Part shown: positions 41,369 to 50,780 of the stretch, in pieces
Layout: every line of letters starts with the position of its first letter
Numbering within the stretch: position 1 is the first letter of the stretch
Source of the DNA: Nocardia lijiangensis NBRC 108240
Lineage (GTDB): Bacteria > Actinomycetota > Actinomycetes > Mycobacteriales > Mycobacteriaceae
DNA length: 64,000 bases
Direction: 5' to 3'
Assembly (NCBI RefSeq): GCF_001613045.1
Contig: NZ_BDBP01000012.1
Span: forward strand, 62,001-126,000
Notes under the pieces: model-generated
The model's database searches: none
Told to the model about the DNA's origin: nothing
The model's input: only the letters and a program-made list of their open reading frames with translations
Translations under genes and position numbers: made by a program

Positions 41369-42363
41369 AGCTGGAGATCCTGCAGGTCCCGGACTGCCCG
41401 AACGTCCCGGTACTCGAAGACCGCATCAGGCAGGCCGCAGCCGGCGCACCGGTCGAAATCGTGCATCGCGTCATCACCGATCCCGACCAGGCTGCCGCAG
41501 CCGGAATGGCAGGGTCTCCGACTCTGCTGATCGACGGGCGCGACCCGTTCGCCACGGCAGGGCAGGTACCGAGCCTGTCGTGCCGCCTCTATCCCACCGC
41601 GGACGGCGGCTTGGACGGCGCCCCCTCGGTCGGCGCGCTGTGTACGGCCCTGGGCCTGCCAGCGGTTACCGAATCCGACAACGTCTCCGGATCGGTATCG
41701 TGCTGTACCCCCTCGGCTGAAGGTCGAATGCCAGTCGAGGCGCTGAGCTCCTGGCGCGCGAAAGCCCTTCCGGCCGAGCCGGCGGAAAAAGCGGTGCACC
41801 GTGCGATCCTGCTTGCTTTCGCCGCCCAGGGGCGCCCTCCCACCGCCGATGAACTCGCCGCCCCGGCTGCCGGGGGTGGTTTTTCGGTCGAGCAAGTGCT
41901 GCGGGGCCTACACGATGCCGATGTGATCCGGCTCGACGCAGCCGGGGAAATCGCCTCTGCCTATCCCTTCGCGGCAACACCGACCCGGCACCGGGCTCGA
42001 ATCGCAGGCGGGGCAACCGTTTACACCATGTGCGCTATCGACGCCCTCGGCTTGGCCGCCATGCTCGACACCGAGGTGTACGTCGACTCCAGCGACCCGG
42101 TGACCGGCGAACCGATCACCGTCGCCATCGAACCTCGATCCGCCCGTGCGCAACCGGCCACCGTGGTGGTGTTCGTGGGCGGGCGAGCCGTTCGGGGACC
42201 CTCGGCAGACACCTGCTGTAACTACCTGAACTTCTTCACCAACCGTTCCGGCGCCGAAGCATGGGCAGCCGAACATCCCGAGATCGGCGGCATCGTGCTG
42301 GATCTCGCCCCCGCGCACGATCTGGGCAACCAGATCTTCGCGAACCTGCTACCCCCTGAGTGA
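41365..42363 (+). CDS. merB: organomercurial lyase with N-terminal thioredoxin-fold domain
   Basis: 332 aa. Residues 1-75 form a small thioredoxin-like domain (MKLEILQVPDCPNVPVLEDR, GMAGSPTLLIDG). Residues ~120-332 are MerB with the catalytic set Cys223-x2-Asp226 (TMCAIDALG) and Cys284-Cys285 (ADTCCNYLNFF), equivalent to C96/D99/C159 of the plasmid enzyme. It cleaves carbon-mercury bonds to Hg(II). No merA reductase is in the window, so Hg(II) must be handled elsewhere or bound. It overlaps the DinB-like gene end by 15 bases. Confidence 0.92.
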   Translation: MKLEILQVPDCPNVPVLEDRIRQAAAGAPVEIVHRVITDPDQAAAAGMAGSPTLLIDGRDPFATAGQVPSLSCRLYPTADGGLDGAPSVGALCTALGLPAVTESDNVSGSVSCCTPSAEGRMPVEALSSWRAKALPAEPAEKAVHRAILLAFAAQGRPPTADELAAPAAGGGFSVEQVLRGLHDADVIRLDAAGEIASAYPFAATPTRHRARIAGGATVYTMCAIDALGLAAMLDTEVYVDSSDPVTGEPITVAIEPRSARAQPATVVVFVGGRAVRGPSADTCCNYLNFFTNRSGAEAWAAEHPEIGGIVLDLAPAHDLGNQIFANLLPPE

Positions 42364-42882
42364 GGAGAGGGTGAGTTGCTTCCGGTGGAAGTCGTAATGC
42401 TTTGCAGGGTAACGAAATACCTCTTCCAAGGTCATGTACTCGGTGAAACAGGGATCCCACCGGGTGGGGAAATACATGCCGCGGGCTAGGTCGGCCTCGG
42501 TAGCGGCGGCCAGACTGCAGCGCAGCGAGGCGATGACGCGGTCGAGTTTCGCACCCATGCGCCGGCGGTTGTAAACCCTGGCGGCGGCGCATGAACCGCG
42601 GTAATTGATCCAGTCGAACGGGCGAGTTCCGGCGTCGAGGAGCCGCGCGTAGCCTCGGCTCACGCCCGGAGGTAGCCAGCCGAACAGACGCACCAGGAAC
42701 AGCAGCCGTTGCACCACCATGTAGCCGAACACCATGTGGAACAACAATTGCTCGTTGGTCCACCTCGTGCCGTCGGAGCGCCGCTCCAAGTCGGCGGGCG
42801 TTGCGGAATCGAGGAGCTGATGCAAGTCGGCGCGGACCCGTTCCAGCTCGGTGCGGATCTCGGGGCGGGGGAGCTTGGCCAT
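42349..42882 (-). CDS. DinB-superfamily four-helix protein
   Basis: 177 aa. The DinB/YfiT-like pattern is visible: LERVRADLHQLLDSATPADLERRSDGTRWTNEQLLFHMVFGY at the N-terminus and VFRYPAKHYDFHRKQLTL at the C-terminus. His residues at F-H-M and Y-D-F-H-R are the likely metal ligands. Family proteins are often thiol-dependent transferases, including mycothiol S-transferases. AGGAGG is 10 bases before the ATG. Convergent with, and slightly overlapping, merB; no proof of a link to metal resistance. Confidence 0.75.
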   Translation of the reverse strand: MAKLPRPEIRTELERVRADLHQLLDSATPADLERRSDGTRWTNEQLLFHMVFGYMVVQRLLFLVRLFGWLPPGVSRGYARLLDAGTRPFDWINYRGSCAAARVYNRRRMGAKLDRVIASLRCSLAAATEADLARGMYFPTRWDPCFTEYMTLEEVFRYPAKHYDFHRKQLTLSSLRG

Positions 42883-43421
42883 TGCGATGTCACCTCCTCG
42901 GACGATCTGCCTCCATTGTCGACCGAGAATCCGCGAACAACTGGGCATCCGACCATCACAGGTGATGCCGTCGAAGTTGGTGGACAACCGACGTCAGAGA
43001 TGGTGGACAAAGCCACCCAGTCCTTGCCTTCGATAGCGCGGCACACGGTAGTCGGCATTTCCAGACATCCACGGAGGCGGTCGGGTGACGATTGAACCGG
43101 AAGAGACGGGTTACGGTTGGACCGGAGTTGACAACCTCCTCGGAGTTTTGACATACGTTCGAGATCATCCCGACCCATTCGGTGGCCGACGGTATGCACT
43201 CGGCGATCGTGAAAGCCGTTAAACCCCACTGCGTAGAGGGTGTGCTCGGTCCATTAGTCCTTCAGGCTGTCGTCATCGTTCTCGATTGGCGTGTCGGGAC
43301 ACACCACCACGTCACCCCTTACCGTGCGGGGGCGACCACAAAGGACTGCCCGGGCGGCCAGCGGGTAAGAGTTCCCTTGGCAGCCCGGTACTGGCGTAGA
43401 CCGATTGAGAGGATCTGAACC
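42883..43421. other. intergenic region without recognisable gene
   Basis: 539 bases between the DinB-like gene and the FAD oxidoreductase. Short frames exist but show no family pattern. The last 12 bases contain the GAGAGGA ribosome site of the next gene. The boundary of the metal island probably lies here. Confidence 0.5.
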
Positions 43422-44945
43422 TTGAGCGATCTTTCTCGCCGTGACCTGCTCAGGACGTCGGCGGCCGCTGGCGTCGGAGCAGTCGTTGTCTCGGGCCTTA
43501 CGGCCGCAGACACGCCGGATGTTGCGGACGCAAGCGCCCCGGGAATTGTGGCCGCGGACCACCCGAGTAAAAGCCCGGGATGCCCGCCCGCGACGCTGAC
43601 CGGCCACATAGTCCGTCCGGGTGACGCGTCGTACACGGATGCGCGACTCGGCTGGGACCAGCTCTTTTCTCACTATCCGCTGGTCATCGCCTTCGCACAG
43701 GAAACCCAGGACGTGGTGAACGCCCTGACGTGGGCGCGGCAGCACGACATCGCGCTGCGGGTGCGGAGCGGCCGCCACGCCCTCGAAGGCTGGTCGAACG
43801 TCGACAACGGCATCGTCATCGACGTCAGCCAGCTGAAGTCGGTCCAGATCGACCCTGGCGCTCGTATCGCGACGGTCGGTGCCGGGCTGAACCAACTGGA
43901 AGCGGTGACTACGCTCGCGAAGCAGAACTTTGCGGTCACCACCGGGAGCGAGGGCAGCGTGAGCTTGTGTGGTGCGACGCTCGGCGGTGGCCTCGGGCCC
44001 CTCAACCGCTGGCTCGGCATGGCCTGCGACAGCCTGATAGCGGCCGAGGTCGTCGTCCCGTCGGGTCACGACTGCGCTGAGGTGATCAACGCGGACTTGC
44101 AGCACCACCCGGACCTGCTCTGGGCGCTCCGTGGGGCGGGAAACGGCAACTTCGGGATCGTCACACAACTCACCTATAAGGTGTATCCGCTCGAGCATCT
44201 CGCCTATGTGCAGGCGACATGGGATGGACTTGGGGACCTGTACGGGGTCTTCGAAGCGTGGCAGCGTACGGTACCGTCCGCCGACAGCCGTCTGGGATCC
44301 GAGCTCGAGATCCACAAGTCCCAGATCCTGCTGTCCGCGTGGCTTGCGGACGGGGCAGCGGCACAGGCCACAGAGATGCTGGCTCCGATCCTGTCGGTCG
44401 GCACGCCCGATGTCACGGTGCAGGTCGGTAACTGGGGCGACATCTTTGCAGGAGCCCAGGACCCGCTCGCGCAAGAGCCCGCGAACTGGAAGTTCTTCTC
44501 GCAGTTCGTCAAAGAGCGGTTCCCGAAGAAGGCGATCGACATCATCGGCGACTTCATGCGAAACGCTCCCACAGAGGAGAGCAACTACTTCGTCGATGCC
44601 TTCGGTGGGGCGATCAAGCGGGAGCCCCCCGGCGGCACGGCGTTCGCACATCGCGACGCGCTTTTCTACGGCGAGATCGGCGCAGCCTGGGGGACTCGTT
44701 CAACACAACCAGGCGTCGGCGACCCGCTGACCTCGCAGGCCCAGGCCTGGACCGCTGAGTTCAGCCAGGCGCTGCGGCCCTACGCGGACGGCGCCTACGT
44801 CAACGTGCCGAACGTCGGAATGCAAGAGTGGGCGACCGCCTACTGGGGGAGCCAGCGCTTCGAGCGGCTGCGCAGGATCAAGGCGAAGTACGACCCCCAC
44901 AACGTCTTCCAGTACGAACAGAGCATCCCGCCCGCGTCACAGTGA
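43422..44945 (+). CDS. Tat-exported FAD-linked oxidoreductase (berberine-bridge-enzyme type)
   Basis: 507 aa. The Tat signal SRRDLLRTSAAAGVGAVVVS is at the N-terminus. The FAD domain is LVIAFAQETQDVVNALTWAR with covalent-FAD His in RSGRHALEGWSN. GGGLGPLNRWLGMACDSLIA and the C-terminal BBE segment RRIKAKYDPHNVFQYEQSIPP complete the PCMH/BBE family. It oxidises sugars, alkaloids or phenolics outside the membrane. TTG 43422 has GAGAGGA upstream. No partner gene. Confidence 0.88.
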   Translation: MSDLSRRDLLRTSAAAGVGAVVVSGLTAADTPDVADASAPGIVAADHPSKSPGCPPATLTGHIVRPGDASYTDARLGWDQLFSHYPLVIAFAQETQDVVNALTWARQHDIALRVRSGRHALEGWSNVDNGIVIDVSQLKSVQIDPGARIATVGAGLNQLEAVTTLAKQNFAVTTGSEGSVSLCGATLGGGLGPLNRWLGMACDSLIAAEVVVPSGHDCAEVINADLQHHPDLLWALRGAGNGNFGIVTQLTYKVYPLEHLAYVQATWDGLGDLYGVFEAWQRTVPSADSRLGSELEIHKSQILLSAWLADGAAAQATEMLAPILSVGTPDVTVQVGNWGDIFAGAQDPLAQEPANWKFFSQFVKERFPKKAIDIIGDFMRNAPTEESNYFVDAFGGAIKREPPGGTAFAHRDALFYGEIGAAWGTRSTQPGVGDPLTSQAQAWTAEFSQALRPYADGAYVNVPNVGMQEWATAYWGSQRFERLRRIKAKYDPHNVFQYEQSIPPASQ

Positions 44946-45092
44946 TCGACCACTGAGGATCGGCTTCGATCACCAACCGCCCACCTGAAAACCGCAAGTC
45001 GTCCGCGTTCCCGTGTTCGACGCGCCCGCTGGGGGCACGAACCTACGGCCAGCGGAGACGCGGCCGAGCCGGCACCAGCGGTTCCGTGGCCA

Positions 45093-47372
45093 TCACCGAC
45101 CGGCCGACCTCGAGGCCATCGCGAGGTTGCTCGCCGCGAGCAAGGTGTCGGGATGGCGATCACCCTGCGAATTCCTGCGCTTGTCGAGAGTGTCCCTGAG
45201 CAGCGCTGTCGCCCGATCACGATCCCCCGAATAGTGCAGGGCCACAGCGAGATTGTTGGCTGTTGTCAATGTGTCGTGATGACTGTCCCCGAGCAGCCGC
45301 GTGCGGCGGGCGAGGAGATCCTCATGCATTGCCACCGACTCTTCGTATTCCCCCGCCGCTCGCAGGTATACCCCCATATTGTTCGAGGAGGTGAGGGAAT
45401 GTGGATGATCCCTTCCCAGGATCTCGCAGCGCTGAGCCAACGTCTCCTCGTGGAGCCGACGAGCGGACGAAAGATTCATCGTAACGCGATAACTCACGGC
45501 CAAATTGTTGGCCGAGGTCAGCGTGCAGTAGTCCCGGGGACCCAATACCCGCCGCCGTATTTCCAATGTCTCGTTGTCGAGGTGGATCGCGCGTTCGGGA
45601 TCACCACAGGCGAGCAGGTCGAAGGCCAGATTGTTGGCGGCAGCAAGCGTGTCGGGATGTTCTGGCCCCTGCACTCGGCGACGTGTCTGCCAAACCTCCT
45701 CGTTGAGTTCGCGAGCCGCGGTGATGAAGCCGCGCGCATGCAGATCGATCGCCAAATTGTGCCCAGCGGCGAGCGTGTCGGGATGGTCTCGGCTCTGTAG
45801 CCGACATCGCCGGGAATACACATCCGCGTCCAGCTCGTGAGCGGCCTCGAAGTCGCCGAGGCCACGGTGGGCGAAGGCCAGACTGTTGGCGACACGCAGC
45901 ACGAAGGGATGGTCGGCGTGGCGCACTCGGCGCCAGCGGTCGTGCAATCGCGAGGCCAGGTGCATGCTCGGTTCGCAATCACCGCGCGCGGCCAGATACC
46001 ACGCGGTGTCACACAACATTTTCGCGAGCCGCTCATCAGTGTTGTTGTCCGCTTCGGCAGCCAACAAGTGCGGCAACAATGCCGCCCAGTGCACCCATGT
46101 GGTGGCATCGCACGGATCTCCCGGATGTGCCGCCGAAAGGGCTGCGCATATCTGGTCGCTCAACTCCGTCGATCGGGTGTCGGTGATCATGTCACGGAGG
46201 ATCGCCTGAGTCAGTCGATGCAGTTGCAGTCCTGATCCGTCGATGCGCGCGAGGCCGTAACGTCCGATCGATGTTGCCAGTTGCCACCACGTATCCCGTT
46301 GTGACCGCGCATTTTCCTCGCCCTGGCACAGCACTGCCACGATGGTCACGAGCAGCGAACGAGGAATCGGTTCGGGCGCGATCAGCGCGCACATCGAGAG
46401 CAGTTGCCCCGCAGCGGAATCGGCGGCGGCGAGTCGGCCCGCCGACAACCGTGTGGCAGCCGCGAGAGACCGACCGTAGCCCGCGGGCGCTCCTCCCTCG
46501 AGCAGACCGGCTGCCCGGTCGTCCAGAATCGACAGGTATTCGGATGCTGACATCCCCGTCTCCGAAAGGGTTCCCGCCGCTTGTGCCAATCCGAGCGGGA
46601 GGTATCCCAGCGCACGACTCAGGCGCTCCGCCTCGTCCTGACTCAGGCTCGGACACTGTCGGCGGAGCAACGCCACCGAATCGGATCGGGTGAGTACGTC
46701 GAGCGCGACGGGCACGGCAAGTTCGTTCCAGGCACTGCGACGCGAGGTGATCAAGACATGTACCGGCGATCCCGGCAACCACGCTAGAATCGACGCCGGT
46801 TCCTCGACGTTGTCGAAGACGATCAGCGAGGCTTGTGAGCGCATGTGTGCCAACGCGATATGCGCGGCGACGGAGGTCTCGGTCTCCAGTGTGACCAACT
46901 CCGCCCGCACGGCCAGTGTGGCAAGGTGACCGGCGACGAGATCACAATTCTCGGCATCCACCCACCAGATCAAGGTATACCGGTCCGCGAATCGGTGCGC
47001 GTACTCGATGGCCAACTGTGTCTTGCCCACTCCGCCTATCCCGCACAGCGCGACGGGAAGTGGCGCGGTCCCGGCCAGTCGCCGTTCGATTTCGGCCAAC
47101 TCGGCTTCGCGACCGGTGAATACCGGATTTCGAGGAGGCAACTGGGTCAGCTGCTCGGTCCACCTAGGAGCGGAGCGAGCGGTGCTGCGCATCTGTAGCT
47201 CGACATAGGTAACACCCCCGATGAGTAGGGCAGCGGCACCCGCAGACGACAATTGTATCCACCCGATCCCCGCGGTGGAAGCCCAGCCGGCAGCGGCAGC
47301 GGCGAAGGCCCCCGCCCCGGACGCGGCCGACCAGGCGGCACTCCACAAAATGCGCCGTACCCCGTCGCTCAT
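45093..47372 (-). CDS. membrane-anchored NB-ARC/TPR (STAND) protein
   Basis: 759 aa. Two membrane segments at about 10-31 and 38-58, then an NB-ARC ATPase: PVFTGREAELAEIERRLAG, P-loop GIGGVGKTQLAIEYA (111-125), Walker B SLIVFDNVEE and sensor LITSRRSAW. From about residue 480 it has kinesin-light-chain-type TPRs of ~42 residues, repeating HPDTLAAxxNLAxxLxxxG. No catalytic effector domain was found. STAND proteins act as switches in signalling or defence. Its ATG is only 17 bases from a divergent gene start. Confidence 0.87.
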   Translation of the reverse strand: MSDGVRRILWSAAWSAASGAGAFAAAAAGWASTAGIGWIQLSSAGAAALLIGGVTYVELQMRSTARSAPRWTEQLTQLPPRNPVFTGREAELAEIERRLAGTAPLPVALCGIGGVGKTQLAIEYAHRFADRYTLIWWVDAENCDLVAGHLATLAVRAELVTLETETSVAAHIALAHMRSQASLIVFDNVEEPASILAWLPGSPVHVLITSRRSAWNELAVPVALDVLTRSDSVALLRRQCPSLSQDEAERLSRALGYLPLGLAQAAGTLSETGMSASEYLSILDDRAAGLLEGGAPAGYGRSLAAATRLSAGRLAAADSAAGQLLSMCALIAPEPIPRSLLVTIVAVLCQGEENARSQRDTWWQLATSIGRYGLARIDGSGLQLHRLTQAILRDMITDTRSTELSDQICAALSAAHPGDPCDATTWVHWAALLPHLLAAEADNNTDERLAKMLCDTAWYLAARGDCEPSMHLASRLHDRWRRVRHADHPFVLRVANSLAFAHRGLGDFEAAHELDADVYSRRCRLQSRDHPDTLAAGHNLAIDLHARGFITAARELNEEVWQTRRRVQGPEHPDTLAAANNLAFDLLACGDPERAIHLDNETLEIRRRVLGPRDYCTLTSANNLAVSYRVTMNLSSARRLHEETLAQRCEILGRDHPHSLTSSNNMGVYLRAAGEYEESVAMHEDLLARRTRLLGDSHHDTLTTANNLAVALHYSGDRDRATALLRDTLDKRRNSQGDRHPDTLLAASNLAMASRSAGR

Positions 47373-47389
47373 CCACTAACCTTCCATGC

Positions 47390-47839
47390 GTGACCAGCCC
47401 GGACGAGTACACCCCGGAAATTCCACTCGACAGTTGGACCATCGACGATCTGGACGTCATCACGACCGAGGACATCCGACTCCCGCTGCACGAATCCGTC
47501 CTGGTCGAACTCGCAGCCCGGATCCGCCGAATCGCACCCGCCACGGTTACGGTCACGACCGAGGCGACACCACCTGAGTTGCGCGTCACCGGGGCGAACT
47601 CGACGCCGATCCTTTCGATCGAGATCGCCGTCGACACCGGATTCATGCCACCACTCGTTCCAGCCCCGCACTATTGGCGCATCGGCTTACTTCCCCTCGC
47701 GGTGGCCGTCTACGTGAAGCTGCCGACAGGTGAATACGAGCTGACCGACCGATCGACTCGAGAAATCCGCGTGACCGAACCCTTCGCGTTGTACCTGCCA
47801 TTGCCCGAGTTGTGGACCCGTGGATCAGACCTGCGGTAG
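47390..47839 (+). CDS. degenerate Uma2/DUF820-like protein
   Basis: 149 aa from GTG 47390. WTIDDLDVITTED, LHESVLVELAARIRRIAP and PHYWRIGLLPLAVAVYVKLP then EIRVTEPFALYLPLPELW match the start, first helix and end of Uma2 proteins. The catalytic PD-(D/E)xK core expected between SIEIAV and PHYWRI, and the I-D-G-V segment before LHES, are deleted. It is probably inactive as a nuclease or is a domain relic. It is divergent from the NB-ARC/TPR gene by 17 bases. Confidence 0.55.
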   Translation: MTSPDEYTPEIPLDSWTIDDLDVITTEDIRLPLHESVLVELAARIRRIAPATVTVTTEATPPELRVTGANSTPILSIEIAVDTGFMPPLVPAPHYWRIGLLPLAVAVYVKLPTGEYELTDRSTREIRVTEPFALYLPLPELWTRGSDLR

Positions 47840-47959
47840 CCGACTCGATTCCCTTGCCCCCCTTCGACCGGTCCATTGTAGACCGCCACTCCGCCTTGGG
47901 ATCAACGAAACATCCACTCGGACAACAATTTCCGATCGGAACCGTCACATGCGGCACTG

Positions 47960-48089
47960 GAGCGCCACGTGCCCCGGACAGCACCGCCGCGACATCGCCG
48001 ATCGTGATCGGTTGTCCCGAACGCACATTCAGGGCCGTGGAACCCGGTAGCGGCTGCTCGATCGCGGCCAGATTGGCCGCCGCGACATC
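47960..48089 (-). pseudogene. NAD-dependent epimerase C-terminal fragment
   Basis: A minus frame reads DVAAANLAAIEQPLPGSTAL then NVRSGQPITIGDVAAVLSGA. This is the D-V-A-x-A-x-L-x-A-I-x-x-P-x-P-G-x-x-x-x-N-V-x-S-G-x-P-x-x-I-x-D-V-A stretch of sugar epimerases. Downstream it runs into unrelated sequence. About 43 codons; the remainder of 47840-48286 shows no gene. Confidence 0.65.
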
Positions 48090-48286
48090 GCCGTCGCATC
48101 AGGTTGGCGTACTGGCCGTGTCCCCCCTCCGGACACCAGTGCAGATCGGCCCCGGCAATTCCAGTTGCCGGGGCCTTTCGTATGTGGAGGTGGAGGGCCT
48201 GACAGAGGCCTTGCCGCCGCCTTGTCCGCTTGGGCAGTGTTCATCGCGGCGACGAGGGCTCGCGGGTCCACGCCCGCGCGACAGGG

Positions 48287-48829
48287 TCAGCGGCTGCCGC
48301 AGTGGCCGGCTTGCGTGGGGATGATTTCGGTGTAGGTGAGTGGAATTGCAGCGGGTCCGCGGAGAGTGACGTGGTCTCGGTATGGCGGGTCACCGTCGAG
48401 TCGTGGGTCGCGCACACGGCGGGCGAAGCGAGTGATGGCGATCGTCGCTTCGAGGCGGGCGAGTGGGGCGCCGAGGCAGAAGTGCTGGCCGAGACCGAAG
48501 GCGAGGTGACGGTCGGCGCGAGCGGGGTCGAATCGCGTGGGATCGGTGAAGACGGTTGGGTCGTGGTTGGCGGCGGCGATCAGCATGATGGCGAGCTCAC
48601 CGGGTGCGATGTCGATGCCGGGGAGCTGGATGGTGTCGCGAGCGATTCGTGGGACCAGTTGGACTGGTGAGTCGTAGCGCAGACTTTCCTCGATCACCGA
48701 TTGGGCGAACGCTGGGACAGGTGGTCCGCGTTGACGGATACGGGCGTAGAGCGGGTAAGGGTCGGCGCGCTGTGCCGGATCCAGCAACTGCGCGAAGAGA
48801 CCGGGGCTCGGTGCGGGTGTGGTGGTCAT
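48287..48829 (-). pseudogene. cytochrome P450 with large internal deletion
   Basis: 180 aa in one frame. Residues 1-36 are a P450 start (LLDPAQRADPYPLYARIRQRG). At about 37-39 the sequence jumps to the K-helix region AQSVIEESLRYDSPVQLVPR (ExxR Glu48/Arg51). The heme loop FGLGQHFCLGAPLARLEA with Cys118 follows, to a normal C-terminus. About 220 residues (helices B to J) are missing in frame, so no functional P450 can form. It lies just downstream of the metallo-hydrolase gene on the same strand. Confidence 0.85.
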
Positions 48830-48845
48830 GGTTCCGCCGGGGCGT

Positions 48846-49970
48846 TCAGCCGTGCCGGATGGCGCGGTGGGTGAAGGTGGGCGAGGTGCCGGGATTGAGC
48901 AGCGCCCCGGTCAGCTCGCTGGAGGGGAAGAACTGCAGGAACCGTGAATCCTGCTGGGACACATCGACGACGGTCTTCTCGATGACGAGCGAGTTGTACT
49001 GCTCGTAGGTGGTCTCGAGGGTGTTCGCGTTGAGCACCACTTCATGTCCCCAGAACTTCGCCGCGCGTGCCAGACCCGGGATGCGGGACCGCTCCGGCGT
49101 GAGACATTCGGTGGCGATGGCGTTTTCGCTGATCGCCCAGATCCCGGTATCGGTGTTGAGCAGCAGCGATTGATTGCCCATGGCGTGGCCGGGTGTGCTG
49201 ATCAGCGCGACACCGGGGCCGAGCAGCACGCTGCCGTCCAGCGGCAGGATCTTCTCGGGCGGCAGGTCGACGAAGGTGGTCGGCTGGTACCAGGGCCGTT
49301 GGAACGGATGCAGATCGGCCATGGCCTCCAGTTCGTCGCGCTGGGCGAGCAGCTTGGCGTTCGGGAACGCCGCAGTCACCGGCTCGTCCGGGCTGATGTC
49401 GGGTTGCGGTCGGGTGGTGCCGAGCCAGCGCCGCACGTCCTGGGTGTGCAGGTGATCGAAGGCCAGGTAGTCGACCGCTGCGGGATCGACACCGGCGCGA
49501 CGGCAGGCGCTCAGGACATCGGTGTGCTCGTGCACGAAAAGTCCGCGCAACGGCCCCGGCGTCATGCGGTCGAGTTCGGCGAAATACGGTGTGTAGGAGT
49601 CGAGTTCATGATCGCTCGGTTCGAACAGCAAGGTTCGGGAAGTGCCGTCGGTTTCGGTCCAGCGCACGATCAGCATGCGATTGCAGATGGTGACGAACGG
49701 CGTCGGACTGATCGCGGCCCGGAACAACCCGTAGCGGGTTGGATACGGGAGCGATATCAGGTCGTAGGTGCGCACCGAGTCGGGCGTGCCGGTCGCGGCG
49801 AACTCGCGGCGAAAGTCCAGTGCGGCGGTGCGACAGGCGCGCAGGCGCGGACCGAAGCCGCCACGGGCGGTGAGCGCCTTGTCGAAGGTATCGACGCGGG
49901 GGAACGGCGCGGTGGTGGCGGGTCGCGGGATGGCGATCGGGTCGGTGATGAGACGTTCGGCGATACTCAC
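48846..49970 (-). CDS. metallo-beta-lactamase-fold hydrolase
   Basis: 374 aa. Metal motifs are YLAFDHLHTQDVRRWLG (an HxH variant of HxHxDH), LISTPGHAMGNQSLLL (second His) and later NTDTGIWAISENA. It resembles long MBL hydrolases that accompany flavin-monooxygenase clusters and may open lactones or esters. GTG 49970 has GGAGG 5 bases upstream. Last intact gene of the operon running from the flavin monooxygenase (54285). Confidence 0.75.
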   Translation of the reverse strand: MSIAERLITDPIAIPRPATTAPFPRVDTFDKALTARGGFGPRLRACRTAALDFRREFAATGTPDSVRTYDLISLPYPTRYGLFRAAISPTPFVTICNRMLIVRWTETDGTSRTLLFEPSDHELDSYTPYFAELDRMTPGPLRGLFVHEHTDVLSACRRAGVDPAAVDYLAFDHLHTQDVRRWLGTTRPQPDISPDEPVTAAFPNAKLLAQRDELEAMADLHPFQRPWYQPTTFVDLPPEKILPLDGSVLLGPGVALISTPGHAMGNQSLLLNTDTGIWAISENAIATECLTPERSRIPGLARAAKFWGHEVVLNANTLETTYEQYNSLVIEKTVVDVSQQDSRFLQFFPSSELTGALLNPGTSPTFTHRAIRHG

Positions 49971-49999
49971 GGGAGCCTCCTGGGAGCGACGGTCGAGAA

Positions 50000-50779
50000 T
50001 CACAGAATTCGGGGGCGCATCCGGGTCATTGTGAACAGTGGCGTCAGCGGGCGCAGCGGAATCGGCGGGACCCACACGCCCAGCAGGTCTGCCCGGTGCA
50101 GGCGTGCCTCGACCACCCGCCCGATACCCATCTGGTCGAGCGGATCACGTTCGGAGCCACGGACTTCCAGCGTGAAGTCCTCGATCCGCCGCACCTCGAT
50201 CACGCTCTCGCGTGGGGTGAAGGCCACCAGCCAGGACGGGAACAGGCCACCGAGTCCAACGACATTGCGGTGCGGCCGGGCCAGGATCGGCGGCGGTTCC
50301 GCGATGACATCGCCGAGTCGTCCACCCATGCCGAGTAGCTTGTGCCCGCGCCGGGTGGCCTCGGCGCGGATCTCGGTGTCGGTCAGCGCCCAGTCGATCT
50401 CGCCCAGTTTCTTCGGGTAGCCGAGCAGCTCACGCCCGATGATCAGGGCCACGTCGTCATCGAGAATCATCCACGGGCAATGGATTCCGGTGCCCTGCAC
50501 GGTCTTGACATGCACGAAGAGCCCGGCCTCGTGGTAGCCCTGCGACTCGAAATTGTTGTCTGGGAAGTAGGCGGTGAACAGGTCGGCGCGGGCCGGTTCG
50601 GTGAGCTGCACCCCGGCGGGCAGCCACTGCTTCATGGGTTCGGGATCGATTTCGACTGTGGCGCTGAAGTAATGGGCATCTCGGTAGAGGCTGTGTCGCG
50701 GATCGCCCAGCGCGAGCATGCGGCGCAGATCCGAGCCGAGCGAGCGGCCCACCGTCCGGATAGCGGGTTCCCAGCCCAT
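50000..50779 (-). CDS. acetoacetate-decarboxylase-family protein
   Basis: 259 aa. The ADC-fold core is visible in DDVALIIGRELLGYPKKLGEIDWALTDTEIRAEATRRG, where the Gly-Tyr-Pro-Lys-Lys segment holds the Schiff-base Lys region. ADC-like proteins decarboxylate beta-keto acids or act as aldolase/dehydratases. Its ATG is two bases from the stop of the upstream SDR gene (50781), so the genes are in one operon. Confidence 0.82.
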   Translation of the reverse strand: MGWEPAIRTVGRSLGSDLRRMLALGDPRHSLYRDAHYFSATVEIDPEPMKQWLPAGVQLTEPARADLFTAYFPDNNFESQGYHEAGLFVHVKTVQGTGIHCPWMILDDDVALIIGRELLGYPKKLGEIDWALTDTEIRAEATRRGHKLLGMGGRLGDVIAEPPPILARPHRNVVGLGGLFPSWLVAFTPRESVIEVRRIEDFTLEVRGSERDPLDQMGIGRVVEARLHRADLLGVWVPPIPLRPLTPLFTMTRMRPRIL

Positions 50780-50780
50780 G

